This document shows, one piece after another, positions 44,555 through 56,400 of a stretch of DNA of 64,000 nucleotides. The DNA is taken from positions 124,001-188,000 of the forward strand of contig JBDSJD010000017.1 in assembly GCA_039917615.1 (NCBI GenBank), read 5' to 3'. The position numbers were made by a program, and so were the translations under genes. The stretch comes from ZC4RG30 sp039917615. GTDB lineage: Bacteria; Pseudomonadota; Gammaproteobacteria; Steroidobacterales; Steroidobacteraceae. Position 1 is the stretch's first letter, and each line of letters opens with the position of its first letter. The notes under the pieces are model-generated. The model saw nothing but the letters and a program-made list of their open reading frames with translations. It searched no databases and was not told the DNA's origin.

Positions 44555-45075
44555 GACTTCTTGCCCGGGTTCGGCACGCCACCCGGCAGCAGTGACAGCT
44601 GATCGCGATGCGCCGGACGCCGGCGCCGGTGACCCATCTGCTCGATTTCCTGGCGGAAAGCATCAACGTCTTGGAAGCTGCGATAGACGGATGCAAAGCG
44701 CACGTAGGCGACTTCGTCCAGATGGTGCAGATCTTCCATCACCAGCTCGCCGATGACGCGGGATGCCACTTCGCGCTCCCCCATGCTGCGCAGCTTGTGG
44801 CAGATACGGGTGATGGAATCGTCGATCGCCTCGCCGCTCACCGGCCGCTTTTCCAGTGCCTTGACCATGCCGCTGCGCAGTTTGGCTTCGTCGAATGGCA
44901 CGCGGCGCTGGTCGGACTTCACTACCAGCGGCATCACGAGCTCAGCGGTTTCAAACGTAGTGAACCGCTCACCACAGGAAAGACACTCACGCCGACGACG
45001 GATCTGCGCGCCGGCCCCCGCCAGTCGCGAATCCGTTACCTTGGTTTCCTCATGCCCGCAAAATGGACAATGCAT
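44551..45075 (-). CDS. nrdR: Transcriptional repressor NrdR
   Basis: ATP/dATP-sensing repressor of ribonucleotide reductase genes. 174 residues. N-terminal zinc ribbon CPFCG...CLSCGERF and central ATP-cone (VVKSDQRRVPFDEAKLRSGM). Lies between glyA and ribD as in many gammaproteobacteria. Confidence 0.98.
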   Translation of the reverse strand: MHCPFCGHEETKVTDSRLAGAGAQIRRRRECLSCGERFTTFETAELVMPLVVKSDQRRVPFDEAKLRSGMVKALEKRPVSGEAIDDSITRICHKLRSMGEREVASRVIGELVMEDLHHLDEVAYVRFASVYRSFQDVDAFRQEIEQMGHRRRRPAHRDQLSLLPGGVPNPGKKS

Positions 45076-45106
45076 GCCAGCTCACGCACGCGGCCTTAGG
45101 CGTGCC

Positions 45107-46363
<1,257 letters not shown>

Positions 46364-46414
46364 GGAGTTGCGGGCCTCATGGAAGGGCCGCCAATGGTAC
46401 CCGAAACGTTGCAA

Positions 46415-47410
46415 TCAGGACTGCAGCAGCGCTTCGACCACTGCGTTCCAGGCGCAGGCGATGTTTCCCCGATTGTAGCCACCGCCGCCCAGGGCCAGCA
46501 CCCGTCCGTGTCCAAGGCGATCAGCCAGCCCTGCCAGTTGACTTGCCGCCAGCGCATGACTTGCCGCGCTGAGCTGTAAATGAGTGAGCGGGTCGCCGCC
46601 CAGACTGTCGGCGCCACACTGCAGGATAATGAACTGCGGCTCGAAACGACCGAGGTGCGTCATCACCTCCTGCCAGTGGGCGGCAAAGACTGCATCATCC
46701 GCACCAGGCGGCAATGGAATGTTCAGCTTGCTGCCCCGTGCAGCCGCCAATCCGGTTTCATCGGCCCTGCCCGTACCTGGATACAGAAACTGCCCGTCTT
46801 CATGCAGATCCGCAAACACCAGCCGCGAATCAGCCTCGAATGCGTAAAAGACCCCGTCGCCGTGATGCGCGTCGATGTCCACATAGGCCACCGTCCCAAT
46901 GTCCCACTCGCGCCGCAATTTTTCGATCAGCACACCACAGTCATTGAAGATGCAGAATCCGGCCGCCGCGTCCCGTGCTGCATGATGCAGTCCGGCGATC
47001 GGCACGAAGGCGCGTTCGGCGCGGCCAGTCAACAGCGCTTCAGCAGCTGCAAGCGTCGCCCCGACGGCCTGGGCCGCAGCTTCGAAACAACCCCGGAAGG
47101 CCGGCGTGTCACCCGCATCGAGACTACCGAGGCCATCGGCAGAACGTGCGCGGACGAACTCCACGTATCGCGGCGTATGGAACAGCAGCAGCTCAGGATC
47201 GGACGCGGCGCGTGAAGCACCGCTGATGCAGCGCGTGGCAAGGCCACGCGCGCGGAATTCTCCCTGGAAGGCCGCCATCCGGTCTGTGCCAAAGGGGTGG
47301 CCATCGGGAAATCCGTATCGCCCCAATGGCTCGTCGGCAATGACCAGCACGCGCCGCTCGGCAGCTGGCCCGCCGGCAATGCGCGCCACAGTTGTAGTGG
47401 GTGCGTTCAA
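46415..47410 (-). CDS. Histone-deacetylase-family (AcuC-like) amidohydrolase
   Basis: 331 residues of the arginase/deacetylase fold. Zinc and catalytic motifs are present: GLHHAARDAAAGFCIFND, DIDAHHGDG, CGADSLGGDP and GGGGYN. Bacterial members deacetylate lysines of acetyl-CoA synthetase (AcuC) or small acetylated amines; the substrate here is unknown. The start appears to be a TTG at 47410; a GTG at 47389 is possible. It ends 51 bp before glyA and is divergent from ettA. Confidence 0.92.
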   Translation of the reverse strand: MNAPTTTVARIAGGPAAERRVLVIADEPLGRYGFPDGHPFGTDRMAAFQGEFRARGLATRCISGASRAASDPELLLFHTPRYVEFVRARSADGLGSLDAGDTPAFRGCFEAAAQAVGATLAAAEALLTGRAERAFVPIAGLHHAARDAAAGFCIFNDCGVLIEKLRREWDIGTVAYVDIDAHHGDGVFYAFEADSRLVFADLHEDGQFLYPGTGRADETGLAAARGSKLNIPLPPGADDAVFAAHWQEVMTHLGRFEPQFIILQCGADSLGGDPLTHLQLSAASHALAASQLAGLADRLGHGRVLALGGGGYNRGNIACAWNAVVEALLQS

Positions 47411-47447
47411 GCGGCAGCCAGACTATCACGCGGCCGCATGATTCGCG

Positions 47448-47460
47448 GATAATCGGCCGC
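47448..47460 (+). promoter_or_regulatory. Leaderless-type -10 element of ettA
   Basis: GATAAT (47448-47453), seven bases, then ATG at 47461. No Shine-Dalgarno in the gap. On the other strand GATAGT at 47422-47427 could serve the deacetylase gene, 11 bases before its TTG. Confidence 0.4.
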
Positions 47461-49130
<1,670 letters not shown>

Positions 49131-49134
<4 letters not shown>

Positions 49135-50357
49135 GCGACGCGTCGCGGAGCAGCGCCAGCACTGGCGCCTGGGCGCCGCTGCGGCATCCGGAATTTGCAG
49201 TGCTGTGGTGCGCGGGACTGATATCCAACATCGGCAGCTGGATGCACGACCTCGCCGCAGGTTGGTTCATGGCGACGCTGGATCCCAAGCCCTATATGGT
49301 GGCGCTGGTGCAGGCGGCCTATACATTGCCGGTGTGCCTGCTCGCCATTCCCGCTGGCACTCTGGCTGACCGGATGGATAAACGGCGGCTGCTGCTGCTG
49401 GTGCAGTGGACGATGCTGGTGCTGGCGACATTGCTGGGTGTGCTGGTGCTCGGCGGCAAGGCTGGCGTAGTGACGCTACTACTGGTTACGCTTGGAATGG
49501 GCAGCTGCGTCGCCGTCATGTCGCCGACCTGGCAAGCCATTGTTCCGGGCCTCGTGCCGAAACAGGATCTGCAACAGGCCGTGGCCCTGCATACCGTGAG
49601 CATGAACATCAGTCGTGCAATCGGGCCAGCTATCGCAGGTGTGATCATCGCAGTGTGTGGCATTGCGTGGCCGTTCCTGCTCAATGGCGCGAGCTTCCTG
49701 GCTGTCATCATCGCGCTGTGGTGGTGGCGGGCGCCGCGAAGCGCGCCGCATGCCAGTCAGCGTGAGCCCTACCTGGCCGCGCTTTTTACCGGTCTGAAAC
49801 AGGTTGGAACCAATGCGGCGTTGCGAAACACCCTGTGGCGTTCGGTGCTGTTCTTCGTGTTCGGCAGCTGCTACTGGGCACTGCTGCCACTGGTAGCCCG
49901 CGACCTGCTGCAGGGCGGACCCAAGCTGTTCGGTGTGCTGGTTGGCTGCATCGGTGTCGGCGCGGTCAGCGCTGCGCTCGCGCTACCTGCATTGCGAGCC
50001 CGCTGGGGACTGGACCGGCTGCTGGATGCCAGCACGCTGGCCACCGCTGCGGCGTTGGCGGGATACGCGCTGTTGCATGTCCCGGCGCTGGGCATGCTTG
50101 CCTCATTTCTGGCAGGCACCGCCTGGCTTGCGTCACTATCGGCGCTGATTGTCGCCGCGCAGCTGGCGGTGCCGGACGCGCTGCGCGCCCGTGGCATGGC
50201 GTTGTTTACTGCCGTGTTCTATGGCTGCCTGGCCCTGGGCAGTCTGCTGTGGGGTCAGGTCGCCACGCACCTGAACCTGAGCGGCGCACTGCTGATCGCG
50301 GCAAGCGGCATGCTGGCCGTCCTGCCTTTTGCCCGACGGATGCAGCTGCGCCCCTGA
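49131..50357 (+). CDS. MFS transporter (EntS/MFS_3-like)
   Basis: 408 residues with 12 predicted membrane helices; the loop 2-3 motif is GTLADRMDKRR. Resembles the MFS_3 family, which includes enterobactin exporter EntS. Overlaps ettA by ATGA and ends 81 bp before marR, so it could belong to either unit. Substrate unknown. Confidence 0.88.
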
Positions 50358-50414
50358 CACCCGGTTTGCTGCCGCAGCCGGGAATTCCTCGGCCAAACTA
50401 TTTCAGTCCGGAAT

Positions 50415-50445
50415 ATTTCACTGCTAAAATACCTGCCGGTGAAAT
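50415..50445 (+). promoter_or_regulatory. Putative MarR operator over its own promoter
   Basis: ATTTCAC (50415-50421) and GTGAAAT (50439-50445) are a perfect 7-bp inverted repeat with a 17-base spacer that encloses the -10-like TAAAAT (50425-50430). The right arm includes the possible GTG start of marR. Typical of an autoregulated MarR promoter. Confidence 0.45.
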
Positions 50446-50999
50446 CCCCGGGGTTTGCACGCATGTCGCTGTCACAGGTAGCCCTGGTCGAAAAGAGCCT
50501 GAAAGGTCTCAGCCGCCATGTACCTGACATGCCACTGGTGGAGTCGATGGTGCTGCGCGTCGCCATCATTCTTGGCCGCGACCTCAATGCCCGCCTCGAT
50601 CGCCTGCTGAAACCTGCCGGTCTTGCCGAGGCCGAGTACCGCGTGCTGATCGCATTGCTTTCGTGTGGTGGCAGCGCTATCGCCGGCGCACTGTGCGCAG
50701 CGCTTGCGCAAAGTCCTGCCAACCTCACCCGCGTCTGCGATGCACTGGTGCGGCGCAAACTCGTCGCCCGCGGTCGGCATGCCGATGATCGACGCAAGAT
50801 CGTGCTGTTGCTGCAACCTGCAGGTGAAAAACTGCTGCACAGCCTGCTGCCCCGCATTTCAGGCAACGTGGCCGCTGTTTTCGCTGGCTTCAAGGTGGCT
50901 GAACGCAAACGCCTGCTGGCAGACCTGAAGCGGCTGTTGGCCGGCATCGATGCACTCAATGCACGCGATCAGCTCTTGCGCGACAAGGTGTCCGGATGA
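50439..50999 (+). CDS. MarR-family transcriptional regulator
   Basis: 186 residues, winged helix with LSQSPANLTRVCDALVRRKLV-type recognition helix region and wing HADDRRKIVLLL. Probably represses the efflux genes that follow: its stop overlaps the ATG of the next gene. Start is either GTG 50439 (8 bases after TAAAAT) or ATG 50463 (GGGG upstream). Ligand unknown. Confidence 0.92.
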   Translation: MKSPGFARMSLSQVALVEKSLKGLSRHVPDMPLVESMVLRVAIILGRDLNARLDRLLKPAGLAEAEYRVLIALLSCGGSAIAGALCAALAQSPANLTRVCDALVRRKLVARGRHADDRRKIVLLLQPAGEKLLHSLLPRISGNVAAVFAGFKVAERKRLLADLKRLLAGIDALNARDQLLRDKVSG

Positions 51000-52429
51000 A
51001 ACAGCGGGAGGCACGGGTGCGTATGACCCTGGTTGTCGCCGCCTGCGCAGCGATGACAGCCTGCGCTGCACTTCACCCGCCAGCACCAGTCAAGTTGCAG
51101 CTGCGCGGCGCGGCCCCGATCGCAACCCCGAGCAACGGAACTGACGCACGCTGGCCCACTGCACAATGGTGGCGGGACTATGACGACCCCACGCTTAATA
51201 CCCTGGTTGAGTCCGCCATGGCTCAGGCGCCGGAAATCGCCAGCGCGGATGCGCGGATCCGCGCGGCGCAACAGGATGTAAGGCTCGCCAGTGCGTCGCT
51301 GGGACTGCGGGCGGACGCCAACGCACAGTTTGTCCGGCAGCGGCTCAGTGACAATGGACTGTTGCCGGCCAAATTTCTCGGTTTCAACTGGTACGACCAG
51401 TCCGATCTTGGAATAACAGTGCGTTACCAGTTCGACTGGTGGGGCAAGCAGCGTGCTGCACTGGAGGCTGCGCTGGACCGGTCCCATGCACGGGCTGCAG
51501 AACGGCGGGCGGCAGAACTGGGGCTGGCAGCGGCAATCAGCACGACGTACTTCAGCTGGCAGACATCAGCCGCCCGCATGGCTTTGCAACAGGAGTCTAT
51601 CGGGATACTCGAGCGCCAGCTGCTGCTCACCGGGCGGCGCGCGGACGCGCAGCTGGATACGGTCGATGCCACAGTGGCCGTGCGCCAGGATATGGCCACA
51701 CACCGCGAAGCGCTGGCAGTACTGCGCGGTCAGCAACAGCTGCAGGTGATCGCACTTGCCGCATTGCTCGGAACAGACCCCATGACACTGCCCGAAATGA
51801 CTGCCCGGCCGCTGCCCCGCACCGCCGCTGCTTTGCCGGATGATGTGGGCGCCAATCTACTCGCGCGGCGCCCGGACGTTGCCGCAAGTCGTTGGCGAGT
51901 GGAAGCCGCCTTACGCGATACCGATGCAGCACGCGCCAGCTTCTATCCAGATGTATCGCTGCGGGCGCTGGCGGGCCTGTCGAGCATTGAACTCGGACGC
52001 CTGTTGCGCATGGATTCAGGGGTGCCAGCTGCTGGCATCGCAGTGGACCTGCCGCTGTTCGATGCAGGACTGCGTCGCGCCCGCCACGGCGCCGCACAGG
52101 CCACCCTCGATGTGGCAATAGCAGCTTACGACGAGGCGGTGGTGAATGCTGCGCGTGAGGCCGGTGCAGCAGCAGCCGCCATTGAACAGGCGACTTTGCA
52201 GCGCGAGCAGCGCACACAGCAGCTCGCCGCAGCCGGCACCCTCATGGCCACGGCGCGAGCACGCCTCAGCGGGCAGCTCACCCATATTGGTCCGCTGCTT
52301 GCGGCCAGCCTGCGGGAAATCGACCTGAAGGACGCCCTGTTGCGTGTGGACCTGGACGCGCTGCTGGCAGACATACAACTCAAACAGGCCTTGGGCGGTG
52401 GCCCACCCATTGCAGCTACTCCCCAATGA
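50996..52429 (+). CDS. RND/EmrAB-type outer-membrane efflux lipoprotein (NodT family)
   Basis: 477 residues of the TolC/OprM family. Signal peptide with a lipobox-like MTAC giving Cys23; two outer-membrane-factor repeats with long helical hairpins; typical motifs WWRDYDDPTLNTLV, LARRPDVAASRWRVEAA and SFYPDVSLRALAGLS. Forms the outer-membrane channel of the pump encoded downstream. ATGA overlaps on both sides couple it to marR and emrA. Confidence 0.94.
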   Translation: MKQREARVRMTLVVAACAAMTACAALHPPAPVKLQLRGAAPIATPSNGTDARWPTAQWWRDYDDPTLNTLVESAMAQAPEIASADARIRAAQQDVRLASASLGLRADANAQFVRQRLSDNGLLPAKFLGFNWYDQSDLGITVRYQFDWWGKQRAALEAALDRSHARAAERRAAELGLAAAISTTYFSWQTSAARMALQQESIGILERQLLLTGRRADAQLDTVDATVAVRQDMATHREALAVLRGQQQLQVIALAALLGTDPMTLPEMTARPLPRTAAALPDDVGANLLARRPDVAASRWRVEAALRDTDAARASFYPDVSLRALAGLSSIELGRLLRMDSGVPAAGIAVDLPLFDAGLRRARHGAAQATLDVAIAAYDEAVVNAAREAGAAAAAIEQATLQREQRTQQLAAAGTLMATARARLSGQLTHIGPLLAASLREIDLKDALLRVDLDALLADIQLKQALGGGPPIAATPQ

Positions 52430-53598
52430 ACGAACCCGCACCTCCGCCTGCCCCACCCACTGCCCCCAGCGGCAACCGTCGCCGGATTCTGCTGGCAATC
52501 ACGGCCGTGTTGCTGGTGCTCGGTGCCGCCTGGGCCGCACTGGATATCCTGGTGCTGTCATTGCGTGAAAAAACCGACGACGCCTATGTCGCGGGCAACC
52601 AGATCCGGGTCTCGTCGCAGAACGCGGGAACAGTGGTGGAGGTATTTGCGCGCAATACCTCGCGCGTCGAAGCGGGCCAGATCCTGCTGCGCCTTGACGA
52701 CACGGACGCACGACAGGCGCTGGAACGGACTGCAGCAAACCTGGCACAGACAGTCCGGCAGGTGCGGCAGCAGATGGAGCAGTCGGTGCAATACGACACG
52801 CAGATTGCCGTGCGGGAACTTGAGCTCAGTCAGGCCGAGCAGGATCTGGCACAGCGCGAGCCTCTGCTGGCTGAACAGGCGGTGGCGGGTGAAGAAGTAA
52901 GGCATGCCCGCAACGCCGTGGCGATGGCACGCGCCGCGCTACGCCAGGGACAGCAGCAGGCGGCCGCTGCCAGAGCGCTGGTCGACAATGTGACGCTGGA
53001 GCAGAACCCTGCGGTGCTGGCGGCGGCATCTGCCTACAAGGATGCCTGGCTGCAGGCGCAGCGGGCCACCATCGTCGCGCCCGCCGGTGGCTTCATTGCG
53101 CAGCGCAGCGTTCAGCTCGGACAACGTATTGCCCCCGGCGAACCGCTGATGACCATCATCCCGCTGCAGGATGTTTGGCTGGAAGCGAACTTCAAGGAAA
53201 AGCAGCTGCGCAACCTGCGCATCGGGCAACCGGCAAGGATAGTTACCGACGTGTATGGCGGCGACGTGGTGTTCCACGGCCGCGTCATCGGGTTGTCGGC
53301 TGGCACTGGCGCCGCGTTCTCGCTGCTGCCACCCCAGAACGCCTCCGGCAACTGGATCAAGATTACCCAGCGAGTGCCCGTGAAGATTGCGCTGGATGCA
53401 CGGGAATTGGCGAGCCACCCGCTGCGGGTAGGGCTATCCACCACCACCAGCATCGACACCCATGACCGCACGGGGGCAGTCCTCGCAGCCGACCCGGTCT
53501 CCGATGTACATGAGACCACCGCGTCCTATGCCAATGATCCCACCGCAGCAGATCAGGCGGCCTTGAAAATCATCCGCAGCAATTCCGGCCGCGGCTGA
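52426..53598 (+). CDS. emrA: EmrA-like membrane fusion protein
   Basis: 390 residues, HlyD family. One N-terminal membrane helix (about 22-44), then the biotinyl-lipoyl half KTDDAYVAGNQIRVSSQNAG, a long coiled-coil hairpin (about 95-200) and the second half VAPAGGFIAQRSVQLGQRI. Bridges the inner-membrane MFS pump to the outer-membrane channel. Confidence 0.95.
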   Translation: MNEPAPPPAPPTAPSGNRRRILLAITAVLLVLGAAWAALDILVLSLREKTDDAYVAGNQIRVSSQNAGTVVEVFARNTSRVEAGQILLRLDDTDARQALERTAANLAQTVRQVRQQMEQSVQYDTQIAVRELELSQAEQDLAQREPLLAEQAVAGEEVRHARNAVAMARAALRQGQQQAAAARALVDNVTLEQNPAVLAAASAYKDAWLQAQRATIVAPAGGFIAQRSVQLGQRIAPGEPLMTIIPLQDVWLEANFKEKQLRNLRIGQPARIVTDVYGGDVVFHGRVIGLSAGTGAAFSLLPPQNASGNWIKITQRVPVKIALDARELASHPLRVGLSTTTSIDTHDRTGAVLAADPVSDVHETTASYANDPTAADQAALKIIRSNSGRG

Positions 53599-53616
53599 AT
53601 AAACCGGGTCTGATCC

Positions 53617-55179
53617 ATGGCCGAAGCCAGCACCACCGCCCTGCCGCCCGGCGAATATCCGCCTTTGCGCGGTACGGCGCTGGTGCTGCTGAGCATCGCC
53701 ATCGGCGTGTCGAGCTTCATGGAAATCCTCGACATGACCATCGTCAATGTCTCGATTCCAGCCATTGCCGGCAGCATGGGAGTGAGCTCCTCCGAAGGCA
53801 CCTGGGCCATCAGTTCCTACCTGCTCGCGGCGGCGGTGGTACAGCCGCTGGCGGGCTGGATCGGACGCCGCTTCGGCGAAGTGCGCACATTCGTCATTTC
53901 CAACCTGTTGTTCATCCTGTTCAGCGCGCTGTGCGGCTTCGCCACCAGCATGCCGATGCTGATCGCGGCCCGGCTGATGCAGGGCCTGGTGTCCGGACCC
54001 ATGATGTCGGTGGCGCAAGCGCTGTTGCTGCGCAACTACCCTGTGCATCTGCGCGGTCTCGCGTTGGGACTGTGGGCGATGGTGGTCATCATCGCGCCCA
54101 TCATGGGGCCCATCCTCGGCGGCTGGATCACCGACAACTATTCGTGGCCCTGGTTGTTCTATATCAACGTACCCACCGGGATCGCAGCAGCGGGCATCAG
54201 CTGGTACCTGCTGCGGCGGCGCGAATCGCTGCGCGTCAAGGTGCCGATCGATGCAGTGGGTCTGGCGTTGCTGGTGATCGGGGTCGGCGCCTTGCAGTTC
54301 ATGCTCGACAATGGCAACGAGCAGGACTGGTTCGCATCCACGGAGATTGTCACTGCGGCGGTCATTGGCGTGGTCGCAATGACGTTTTTCATTCCGTGGG
54401 AGCTGACCGACAAACACCCCATCGTCGATCTGTCGTTATTCCGTCAGCGCAATTTCCGGATCGGCACTATCACTATCGCGATTGCGTATTTCGCGTTCAC
54501 CGGGGTGAATGTCATCTTCCCGTTGTGGCTGCAGACCGCCTTGGGCTACACCAGCACCTGGGCGGGCCTTGCGATGGCCCCAGTCGGCCTCGTTGCAATC
54601 GTCCTCGCCCCGGTCGTGGGTCGAAATCTGCATCGCATCAATCTGCGCGCAGCGCCAACCTTCGCCTTCATCGTGCTCGCCTTCTCGCTGATCTGGTTCT
54701 CGCGCCAGAACGATCAGGTCAGTTTTGCGCAATCAGCCACGCCGCGTTTCGTCATGGGCATTGGCCTGGCGCTGTTCTTCCTGCCGTTGAACCAGATCAT
54801 CATGTCGGGACTGCCGGCCTCGCAGATTGCTTCGGCCGCGGGGCTCTCCAATTTCCTGCGCACCTTCGCCGGCAGCATTGCCACCGCGATCTGCGTGTTC
54901 ACCTGGAACAACCGCGCAGAACACCATTACGCCAGGCTCACCGAACACATCCGGCCCGATTCGCCGGCCTGGCTGGACTACCAGGCGCAGCTCGCTACGC
55001 AGGGGGTGACAGGCGATGCTGCCTATGCCACTACCGCGCATCTCCTCGGCGTGCAGTCGATGACCATGGGCGCCAACGACATCTTCCTGTTGCTCGCATG
55101 CATGTTGATCGCGCTGATTCCGCTGGTATGGCTGGCGAAGCCGCCATTCCGCGCCGTAGGATCCGGCGGTTCAAACTAG
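53617..55179 (+). CDS. emrB: EmrB-like DHA2 MFS drug exporter
   Basis: 520 residues, 14 predicted membrane helices. DHA2 signatures: FMEILDMTIVNVSIPAIAG in helix 1 and PLAGWIGRRFGEVR in loop 2-3. Proton-driven inner-membrane part of the tripartite pump. The last 9 bp overlap the convergent DUF1501 gene. Confidence 0.95.
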   Translation: MAEASTTALPPGEYPPLRGTALVLLSIAIGVSSFMEILDMTIVNVSIPAIAGSMGVSSSEGTWAISSYLLAAAVVQPLAGWIGRRFGEVRTFVISNLLFILFSALCGFATSMPMLIAARLMQGLVSGPMMSVAQALLLRNYPVHLRGLALGLWAMVVIIAPIMGPILGGWITDNYSWPWLFYINVPTGIAAAGISWYLLRRRESLRVKVPIDAVGLALLVIGVGALQFMLDNGNEQDWFASTEIVTAAVIGVVAMTFFIPWELTDKHPIVDLSLFRQRNFRIGTITIAIAYFAFTGVNVIFPLWLQTALGYTSTWAGLAMAPVGLVAIVLAPVVGRNLHRINLRAAPTFAFIVLAFSLIWFSRQNDQVSFAQSATPRFVMGIGLALFFLPLNQIIMSGLPASQIASAAGLSNFLRTFAGSIATAICVFTWNNRAEHHYARLTEHIRPDSPAWLDYQAQLATQGVTGDAAYATTAHLLGVQSMTMGANDIFLLLACMLIALIPLVWLAKPPFRAVGSGGSN

Positions 55180-56382
55180 GTTGGCGAGATACGGCGCTAC
55201 AGCGCTGTCAGGAAACACCTCGGTATCGATGGTTCTGGCGGCAATGCCAAGATGATCGCGCAACACTGTTTTTGCCACGGAGCGCAGATCGGTGGTCGGC
55301 TTGAGATCGCGGCCCTGGTACAACGCCGCGGGCGCAAGACCAGGCCAGTCGGCAATGACCTTGCCGCCCCGCAACGCCCCGCCCAGCAGGAACGCTGCGG
55401 CGCCCGTGCCGTGATCGGTGCCTCGCGTACCGTTCAAAGCCGCCGTGCGTCCGAATTCGGTGGCGACCAGCACCACTGTGCGCTCCCACACCGGCCCGAG
55501 TTCGGCGCGAAGCGCACGCAGGCCGCCATCAAGCGCCGCAAGACGCAATGCCAGCGCACCCTGGTCGGTGCCCTGGTTGGCATGGGTATCCCAACCGGTA
55601 GTCTCGAATACGGCCATGCGCGGACCGTCGTCCCGGATGAGAAACCCTGCTGCTGTCTTGGCAGTCTGGGCTACCTGCACCGCACCGCCGCCACCCTGTT
55701 TGCCCATCGCACCGGTCATGTCTCCAGCAATGGCGTCTGCAGCCAGCGCATCCGCCAGGCGGCGAGAAAGCAGGCTGTCATCCGCGTAAAGATCTGACAG
55801 CCGTTGCAGGGTTTCTTCTTCAAGCTGCGGCAAACGGCTAGGTGACCAGGAGGCCACGTCATTCGCGCCGCGCATGACCAGTGGAATGCCGGCGCCCAGG
55901 GCCACTCCTGCGTGGCCCGGCGCTGCATTGCCGGCAGTTGGCAAGCCTCCCAGTGCGCGGTTCATCCAGCCGGACTGCGACGCATGCGGCAGCGTGTAAC
56001 CGCTTTCCAGCACGTCCTGCGCATCGAAATGCGAACGTTCGCGATATGGCGTAGCCACAGCATGCAGCACCGATAGTTGCCGGGCGCGCCATTGTTCTGC
56101 CAGGAAACCCATCGCCGGGTGCAATGCAAACAAATCGTTCAGCGGGACAAGGCCCGGCAGATCATTCAGCGCCAGCGCACCGCGCAGCTGCCGGTAGTTC
56201 GCGTCTCCGACGGGAGGCACTGCTGCCAATCCATCCAGCGCCCCCCGCAGCAGTACGAACACGAAGCGTGCATCGCCCGCTGCGGGCGCAGCAAAGCTCA
56301 CGCGGGATACCAGTATTCCCGGCACCGCGGTCAGCGCGGCTGCCGCAGCCCCGCGCAACAGCTGTCGACGTTTGGGATTCAT
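55171..56382 (-). CDS. DUF1501 family exported protein
   Basis: 403 residues. N-terminus KRRQLLRGAAAAALTAVPG resembles a Tat signal, followed by a sulfatase/alkaline-phosphatase-like fold that is described only as DUF1501. Conserved stretches: ERSHFDAQDVLESG, GWDTHANQG, VLVATEFGRTAALNG and GTDHGTGAAAFLLGG. Very strong ribosome-binding site (AGGAGG, 8 bases). Function unknown. It is usually found, as here, with a DUF1800 gene. Confidence 0.93.
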   Translation of the reverse strand: MNPKRRQLLRGAAAAALTAVPGILVSRVSFAAPAAGDARFVFVLLRGALDGLAAVPPVGDANYRQLRGALALNDLPGLVPLNDLFALHPAMGFLAEQWRARQLSVLHAVATPYRERSHFDAQDVLESGYTLPHASQSGWMNRALGGLPTAGNAAPGHAGVALGAGIPLVMRGANDVASWSPSRLPQLEEETLQRLSDLYADDSLLSRRLADALAADAIAGDMTGAMGKQGGGGAVQVAQTAKTAAGFLIRDDGPRMAVFETTGWDTHANQGTDQGALALRLAALDGGLRALRAELGPVWERTVVLVATEFGRTAALNGTRGTDHGTGAAAFLLGGALRGGKVIADWPGLAPAALYQGRDLKPTTDLRSVAKTVLRDHLGIAARTIDTEVFPDSAVAPYLANLV

Positions 56383-56400
56383 ATGGATGGCCTCCTGTAC

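Noticed and set aside
46415..47410. Eukaryote-like histone deacetylase as recent transfer
   Set aside because: AcuC/HDAC-like enzymes are common in proteobacteria and codon use matches the neighbours.
53931..55304. A 457-codon frame overlapping emrB in another frame
   Set aside because: Low-complexity Arg/Ala/His-rich translation with no hydrophobic pattern; emrB in the proper frame has 14 helices and DHA2 motifs.
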